Position numbers and translations under genes: made by a program. Positions 33,771 to 38,679 of a stretch of 38,679 bases of DNA are shown piece after piece. Source of the stretch: Flavobacterium pectinovorum. GTDB lineage: Bacteria > Bacteroidota > Bacteroidia > Flavobacteriales > Flavobacteriaceae. The notes beneath the pieces are model-generated. The model was not told the DNA's origin. It was given only the letters and a program-made list of their open reading frames with translations, and did no database searches. Location: positions 1 through 38,679 of the forward strand of contig NZ_JAFEVZ010000021.1 of NCBI RefSeq assembly GCF_022802975.1. The letters run 5' to 3'. How positions within the stretch are numbered: position 1 is the first letter of the stretch; each line of letters opens with the position of its first letter.

Positions 33771-36700
33771 ATGAATTATAAGGTTTTCTTTGCATTCCAG
33801 ATGGATGTAGAAGATAAATTCGGAAAAGGATTTATTCAATCTGCAATTGAGATTGCAATTGCCAAATTCAGGTCAGAAGGAACAAATGTATCATTAGATT
33901 TTGGTTTTAGAAAAACTCCTGGTACTCCATTGTTAATTGATGAAATGTTAAGGAAAAGTAATGAATCAGATATGGTTATTGTCGATTTAACATATACATC
34001 TGCAAAAGAATTTTTAGCTGCTGAAATAATTGGTGAAGATGCAGATTCTACTTCTATCAGAATACCAAAAGGAGATCGTAAACTTTCTCCAAACCCAAAT
34101 GTTCTTTTAGAAACCGGCTATGCTTGGGCCAAAAAGGGAACTTACAGAACTTTAGCTGTAATGAATGAGGCATATGGAAGCCCTAGTGATTTGCCTGTTG
34201 ATTTAAAAGGGTTTCGTTGGGGAATTACATATAATTTAAATGAATCAAATAATGAAAACAGAAAAGCTGTTAGAGCTGAGTTAGCTAAAGATTTTTATGA
34301 TGCAATAAAAGCAGCAATTCATTCAGAGAGTGACTATCAAAGAGATAAATGGAAGCCACTAAGATTACACAAAGATTGGTCGCCGAAAGATTATCAGACA
34401 GTTTATTTACCAACTTCGAATATCAAAGAAAAAATTAAACAGCTTAGAATTGACTTAGAAAGAACAGATCGACCTCAAAGAATTGTCGGCCCTAAAAATT
34501 CTGGTAAAACAAGATTAGCATATGAGCTATATAGAGAAATTGACAGCTCACTTCCTAAAGTTGATAATTTAGAGAAGATTTTATATTATGATATTGATGG
34601 AAGTGATTATAGATCGATTGAAAACAAATTATTGGATCTTCAAACACTTAATCAGCGAAAAATTGTCATACTTGATAATTGTCCTTTAAAAATCCATAAA
34701 AAAGTTTTTAATGAATATTTCTATGATTCGCATATAAGCTTATTAACAATCAGTAATGATGAAGACGGTGAGGGAGCAAGCCATTTCGTTGATCAAGATT
34801 TTGCCAATGAAATAATTGAAAAAATATCAAATGAGAATGGGAATCCTAGAAATACAAACTTCATTATTGAGAATGCTAAAGGGAATTTAAGGAATGCGCT
34901 TGCTATGATTGGAAAAATACCAGAAGGGTCCGAGGGGTTTTCAACTGATTATAACGAAAAATGGAATCAGCTTTTAGGTGCAGATTTAGGTGAACCCGAA
35001 GTATTAAATCTGTTAGAGGAGCTTTCTCTTTTTACGCATGTGGGGTATTATGACAGCTTCCAGCCGCAGTCTGAATTTTTATTGTCTCAAACGGGGATTG
35101 CCACAAGGGAAGATCTCGAACTTATTATCAATAAGTTAGAAGAAATAGGTATTGTTAAAATTGCTGGAGACTTTATTGTTTTAGAGGTCTTTGTTGAAGA
35201 ATTAGCTTTTAACAGACTTGAGAAATTGGCAAACGAAGATGTAGAACAGTTTTTTACAAAAATCACCGAAATTGGTTTGTCAAAACAATTCAGTAAAAGA
35301 TTAATCGAGCTGAACAAATTAAAAGGAGCACATCATTTAATAGAAATTCTGTCAGTAGAAGGTGGCTTACTGACTAAATATGAATTTGTTAACTCCGATC
35401 AAGGTGCAAGGATAATAATGGGGCTTGCTGAATTGGAACCAGATAAAATTTTAAATGCTTTAGAATCATTTTTAAATACGAAATCAAACGAAGAACTTAT
35501 AGAAATAAAGGAGGGCAGGCGTTATCTGGTTTGGGCATTGGAAAGATTAGTATTCAGAAAGCAAACTTTTAATGGTGCTGCAAAACTACTTTATAGATTG
35601 GCAGTAGCTGAAAATGAGAACATAGGGAATAATGCTAAATCGCAATTTATTCAATTGTTTCAATGTGTTTTACCGGCTACAGAAGCAACTTTAGATGATA
35701 GAATTGAACTTTTAAACGAATTAATTCAGAGTGAAAATGGCAGTTTTAATATAATTAATGCTGCATTAGATCGAGGTCTAATGGTGCATGGGTTTACCAG
35801 AATGGGAGGTGCTGACTTACAGGCTGGAGAAAAGCTGCAGGATTACAATCCTACTGGTGCGGAAATATTTAAGTATTGGGAAGATATAATTAATTATGTA
35901 ATTCAGTTAGAAAGTTATGATGTATTAGTAAACAGACTCAATTCGCAGATATTTAGTGGAAACCAGAAAGCTATGGTGGATGCTGTTGAAAAAATGTTAG
36001 AGAAAAAATCTGAAATTGATAAAAATCTTCGCCAGCAGTTTGATTATATTTTAAGTGAAAAGAGAGAATTGCCTAAAGATATTTTTGACAAAATTCAAGA
36101 ATTACTAAATAAGTACACCAAAAATACCATTCGTGAGAAATTGGAATTTATGGTAGCACTCGCTCCTTATTCTACCTATAAAGGCAAGGATGGGAATATT
36201 ATTAATCGATCGGAAGTAAAGGCTAATGAATTTGCTAATGAATTTGCTGATTTAAAGGACAAAAGCTGGATGAATGACTTGGATGTCCTTCTTCAAGACG
36301 AACAGCGTTTAACTTTTGGTTTTGCAAAAAACATTGCAAATAATAATCCGGATTACAGTGAATTAATTGAAACTGCAATTCAGAAATTAGAGCAGATTCC
36401 TTTTGAAAAACAGAATATTAGTTTTATTGAGGGATACTTGTCGGGTATTTTAAATCAAGATTTCATAAGAGATACAATTAGCAGGTTTTTAAAAAATGAT
36501 AAAGTAAATTATCATAGCATTAAATTGACAAGATATTTACTATTGGAAATTAATGACCTGGAAATTCTATATCCATTAATCGAGAAAAATCCAAACTATG
36601 CAATATCACTACAATATTTAAGTATAAAAACTTTATCAGAAGATGAAATTTTAAATTTCATTGAATGGTTAAAAAATATCGAACCGTATGGCTGGTGGGT

Positions 36701-37454
36701 AGCTATTGATTTATGTGAATTTAATTTTAAAAAAGAATTGGATCTTACGGATAAAGTTTTAAACCTTTTTTCAAAATTGCTTCAAAGGGAAGGTGTTTTA
36801 AAAGGAGAAGGAACATACAATGCATTCTCAATGCGTCAATATGTTGAGCTTTTAAGAAAACTAGAAGCAAAAGGTTTAGATGATTCGACAGTTCAATTTC
36901 TTGCTAATGAAGTTATAAGTGCAACAAAAGAATTATCCTTAAAACATGAAAATAGCATAGAAGATATTTTAGAAATTATTCTCAAGGATTATTGGAATAT
37001 TTCATGGCCTATTATTGCGCTTGAAATGCAGCGAAATGACTTTTATGGTTGGTACAATCTTAAAAAGTTATTAAAGGCATATCATAATTTTGAGGAAAGC
37101 AAATTACTTGATTGGATGGATCAATATCCATTTGAATCACCGCAAAAAATTATCCAATTCATACAATTTTCCGTCAAAAATCAAGACGAAGAAGTTTGGT
37201 CAGCACTTGCAATGGAAATGTTCAATAGATTTGCCGAAAATGACGTTTTTTTACAGAACCTAAGTAGTGTGCTTCACAGCTATTTTTGGTCAGGATCACT
37301 AGTTCCTTTATTCGAATCTAGAATAAATTTATTGGAGCAGCTTTTAAATCATCCACAAGTTAAAATTCAAGAATTCGCTAAAGAAAATATAATTGATTTT
37401 GAAGAAAAGATCGAAAGAGAAAAACGTAAGGATGAAAATTACGGATTAGAATAA
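33771..37454 (+). CDS. Large TIR-like/STAND NTPase, candidate defence protein
   Basis: A 1227-residue protein. Residues 1 to about 185 form a TIR-like or deoxyribosyltransferase-like domain: KVFFAFQMD, then SDMVIVDLTYTS and SPNPNVLLETGYAWA, where E114 is placed as the catalytic Glu of TIR-type NAD-cleaving enzymes. A P-loop NTPase follows, with Walker A GPKNSGKT (240-247) and Walker B KIVILDNC (297-304). Residues from about 400 on are helical repeats with many LxxL patterns, like the sensor region of STAND proteins. The effector-NTPase-repeat order is that of Avs-like or NLR-like immune proteins. The gene is A+T-rich compared with the metal genes. No partner gene is visible. The alternative for the N-terminus is a nucleotide-binding role without hydrolysis. 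Confidence 0.75.
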   Translation: MNYKVFFAFQMDVEDKFGKGFIQSAIEIAIAKFRSEGTNVSLDFGFRKTPGTPLLIDEMLRKSNESDMVIVDLTYTSAKEFLAAEIIGEDADSTSIRIPKGDRKLSPNPNVLLETGYAWAKKGTYRTLAVMNEAYGSPSDLPVDLKGFRWGITYNLNESNNENRKAVRAELAKDFYDAIKAAIHSESDYQRDKWKPLRLHKDWSPKDYQTVYLPTSNIKEKIKQLRIDLERTDRPQRIVGPKNSGKTRLAYELYREIDSSLPKVDNLEKILYYDIDGSDYRSIENKLLDLQTLNQRKIVILDNCPLKIHKKVFNEYFYDSHISLLTISNDEDGEGASHFVDQDFANEIIEKISNENGNPRNTNFIIENAKGNLRNALAMIGKIPEGSEGFSTDYNEKWNQLLGADLGEPEVLNLLEELSLFTHVGYYDSFQPQSEFLLSQTGIATREDLELIINKLEEIGIVKIAGDFIVLEVFVEELAFNRLEKLANEDVEQFFTKITEIGLSKQFSKRLIELNKLKGAHHLIEILSVEGGLLTKYEFVNSDQGARIIMGLAELEPDKILNALESFLNTKSNEELIEIKEGRRYLVWALERLVFRKQTFNGAAKLLYRLAVAENENIGNNAKSQFIQLFQCVLPATEATLDDRIELLNELIQSENGSFNIINAALDRGLMVHGFTRMGGADLQAGEKLQDYNPTGAEIFKYWEDIINYVIQLESYDVLVNRLNSQIFSGNQKAMVDAVEKMLEKKSEIDKNLRQQFDYILSEKRELPKDIFDKIQELLNKYTKNTIREKLEFMVALAPYSTYKGKDGNIINRSEVKANEFANEFADLKDKSWMNDLDVLLQDEQRLTFGFAKNIANNNPDYSELIETAIQKLEQIPFEKQNISFIEGYLSGILNQDFIRDTISRFLKNDKVNYHSIKLTRYLLLEINDLEILYPLIEKNPNYAISLQYLSIKTLSEDEILNFIEWLKNIEPYGWWVAIDLCEFNFKKELDLTDKVLNLFSKLLQREGVLKGEGTYNAFSMRQYVELLRKLEAKGLDDSTVQFLANEVISATKELSLKHENSIEDILEIILKDYWNISWPIIALEMQRNDFYGWYNLKKLLKAYHNFEESKLLDWMDQYPFESPQKIIQFIQFSVKNQDEEVWSALAMEMFNRFAENDVFLQNLSSVLHSYFWSGSLVPLFESRINLLEQLLNHPQVKIQEFAKENIIDFEEKIEREKRKDENYGLE

Positions 37455-37494
37455 AAAATAATATTCGTTCCGTTTTATATGGAATCCGGCTCTT

Positions 37495-37765
37495 TTAGTC
37501 TGTACCGGGATAAAATTCCAAAGTAAATGTTGGATTCCAACCTTTGAATTGAAATAGGCTAGGGAGTGACCATGCAAAACGTTCGGATCTTTTATTAACA
37601 CTAGATATTTCAATTGTATGCATTGCAGCTCTTGCGTTATCTAGTTGAAGAATTTCTTCAATCATTTAATTGCGGTTTTGATTCTAAAGCTTTTGCGGTT
37701 GAGTGATGTAGATAATACATTGGGTAAATTGTTTTTTCAGGGAAATCAGATAAATTTATTGGCAT
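37495..37765 (-). pseudogene. Two overlapping short frames, probably one frameshifted small gene
   Basis: On the minus strand a 35-codon frame (37765 to 37658, starting MPINLSDFPEKTIYPMYYLH) ends at a TGA, and a 56-codon frame (37665 to 37495, starting MIEEILQLDNARAAMHTIEI and ending FTLEFYPGTD) begins at an ATG that overlaps that stop by the sequence ATGATTGA. Both read like real protein. Either they are coupled small genes, or one base was lost or gained in a gene of about 90 residues. I do not recognise a family. Confidence 0.5.
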
Positions 37766-37952
37766 ATTTTATATTTTTGGTTTTATTAAATATATGAAAA
37801 TTCTTAAATTATCATTTGAATCTCTATTATTACTTCTCATTTTAAATATTATTTTGCTGAGAAAAAGATGTTTTTAAATTTCTGTTTTCACTATGTGCAA
37901 AGTAGATTGTATTTTTTCAGGCTTTCCATCTTTTATGGTTTTAACTTAGAAT

Positions 37953-38560
37953 TCAATATAGCTTTACATCAAAAAAAATCTTTGACAATGCAGCTTTAAA
38001 ATCGGTAACATCATCAAGATATAATATTCTCAGATCTTTAATAGCTCTGGAACATGCTACATATAAAAGGTTTTTTGTCTGCTCAAATTCTTCATTATCT
38101 TCCTCTGTGCCATTTTGTACTGCCATGAAAAAATTTTTGAAATACATTTTATTTTTTCCAAAAGCATTACCCATTAGTATTAAAACATTATCGAATTCAA
38201 GTCCTTTTGTCCCATGATAAGTGTGATAGACTATTTCAGTTTCGTTGTCCCTTTGAATATATTTATACCATAATTCAAATTCATTAAGATTAATGTTTAA
38301 GAAATTTTCAATAGATTTTGCGGTCTCAGCAATATCTTCTTCTTTTAAGTTGGGATAAAGTATTTCGGACAGGTAGCTTTCTATAGATTTATATGGGAAG
38401 CCTTCAAAATCAAATAATTGATTTATTAATTCTTTATATTTTTTGTTTTCAGTAGAGGTGTAGATGCTAGTGATTGATTCTAATAATTCATTTAAGGTAT
38501 TACCCTTAATTTTTTTTAATGAAGCAATAAAAACCCTTAAAAGTCCTATATCTGGAAAAA
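37953..38560 (-). pseudogene. C-terminal fragment of a UvrD/Rep-type DNA helicase
   Basis: The minus-strand frame is open from about 38560, where it runs into an insertion-sequence end, down to the stop at 37953: about 200 residues. It holds helicase motif V as YHGTKGLEFDNVLIL and motif VI as NLLYVACSRAIKDLRILYL, the C-terminal RecA-like domain of SF1A helicases. The first ATG in frame (38174) lies within motif V's exit, so it is not the real start. The N-terminal ATPase half is missing, or lies beyond the insertion outside the window. SF1 helicases of this kind occur in phage-defence loci such as Gabija (GajB); the fragment is too short to assign one. Confidence 0.8.
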
Positions 38561-38562
38561 AC

Positions 38563-38679
38563 GGTCAACTTGACCACGCTTTTTCAATATAAAGTGACCA
38601 CCGATTTCGGGTCAAGCTGACCACCCCTTTTCAATTTAAACTGACCACCTTGTTTCGGTTCAAATTGACCACCAAACAC
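38563..38679. mobile_element. Terminal repeats of an insertion sequence, IS21-like
   Basis: A tandem array with a 47-bp period starts at 38563, 38610 and 38657. Each unit holds GGTCAAnnTGACCAC, then TTTTCAATnTAAAnTGACCACC and TTTCG. Repeated TGACCACC boxes are typical of the multi-repeat ends of IS21-family elements in Bacteroidota, where they bind the transposase. The element continues past the window edge; no transposase is visible. The exact tip, possibly close to 38556-38562, and any target duplication cannot be fixed here. Confidence 0.65.

Larger units (their letters stand above)
10658..38560. mobile_element. Composite genomic island at the tRNA-Arg locus
   Basis: Inference from layout: tRNA genes, then a tyrosine recombinase, a metal-resistance cargo, and a defence cargo with attachment-like repeats at 25.9, 33.0, 33.2 and 33.3 kb. 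There are no conjugation or phage structural genes in view. The defence modules look more A+T-rich than the RND and P-type ATPase genes, which suggests separate origins. The true right end is not visible; an insertion-sequence end lies at the window edge. Confidence 0.55.

Overview
The window is a chromosomal segment of a member of the Bacteroidota, most likely Flavobacterium or a close relative. The evidence is the low G+C composition, promoters of the Bacteroidota type (TTG, about 17-23 bp, TAnnTTTG) before several genes and the tRNA cluster, a CarboxypepD_reg-like/TonB receptor, a tyrosine recombinase with the TGLAY box common in this phylum, and palindromic intergenic repeats of a kind I associate with flavobacterial genomes. 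All names come from reading translations and motifs; no database was searched.

Left part (1 to about 10.66 kb) is ordinary core or shell genome: a Lys/Ala-rich histone-like protein, a DUF2130 protein, a LysR regulator with possible operator boxes, a SAM methyltransferase, an mdaB/ygiN-like quinone redox pair, an aldo/keto reductase divergent from an AraC regulator, an SH3-NlpC/P60 peptidase, an acetyl-CoA acetyltransferase, and a Ser-Pro-Arg tRNA operon with a clear promoter and terminator. Several gaps hold palindromic repeats. Two copies of one family (ATCCTTTT, hairpin, AAAAGATA) could be structured RNA.

Immediately after tRNA-Arg(UCU) there is a tyrosine recombinase (10.9-12.2 kb), then a metal-resistance cargo (12.5-25.6 kb). 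One arm holds a CDF-like transporter, a TonB receptor and a Cys-rich periplasmic protein. The divergent arm holds two small proteins, a CzcA-TolC fusion, a CzcB adaptor, an unknown protein, a DUF3703 protein and a Zn/Cd/Pb P-type ATPase. A DUF326 Cys-rich four-helix protein closes the block on the opposite strand. Together they would move Zn/Cd/Co-type ions from the cytoplasm (P-type ATPase, CDF) and the periplasm (RND) to the outside, with Cys/His-rich small proteins as buffers.

Right part (26-38.7 kb) looks like a defence island: a KAP-family membrane NTPase with an unknown helical partner, a divergent Mrr-nuclease/STAND NTPase, a large TIR-like/STAND NTPase, and the C-terminal stub of a UvrD/Rep-type helicase cut off by what looks like the end of an IS21-type insertion sequence. 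Between these modules lie four related copies of an approximately 82-bp sequence with fixed geometry: a TTCGAACCTAAA-like box, 59-60 bp, then two TGCCAC-type hexamers 11 bp apart. A related hexamer pair lies next to the integrase and tRNA-Arg. I interpret these as attachment-site scars of successive integrations, so that metal and defence modules accreted at one tRNA locus. This interpretation and the KAP and TIR-like/STAND modules are the most interesting content.
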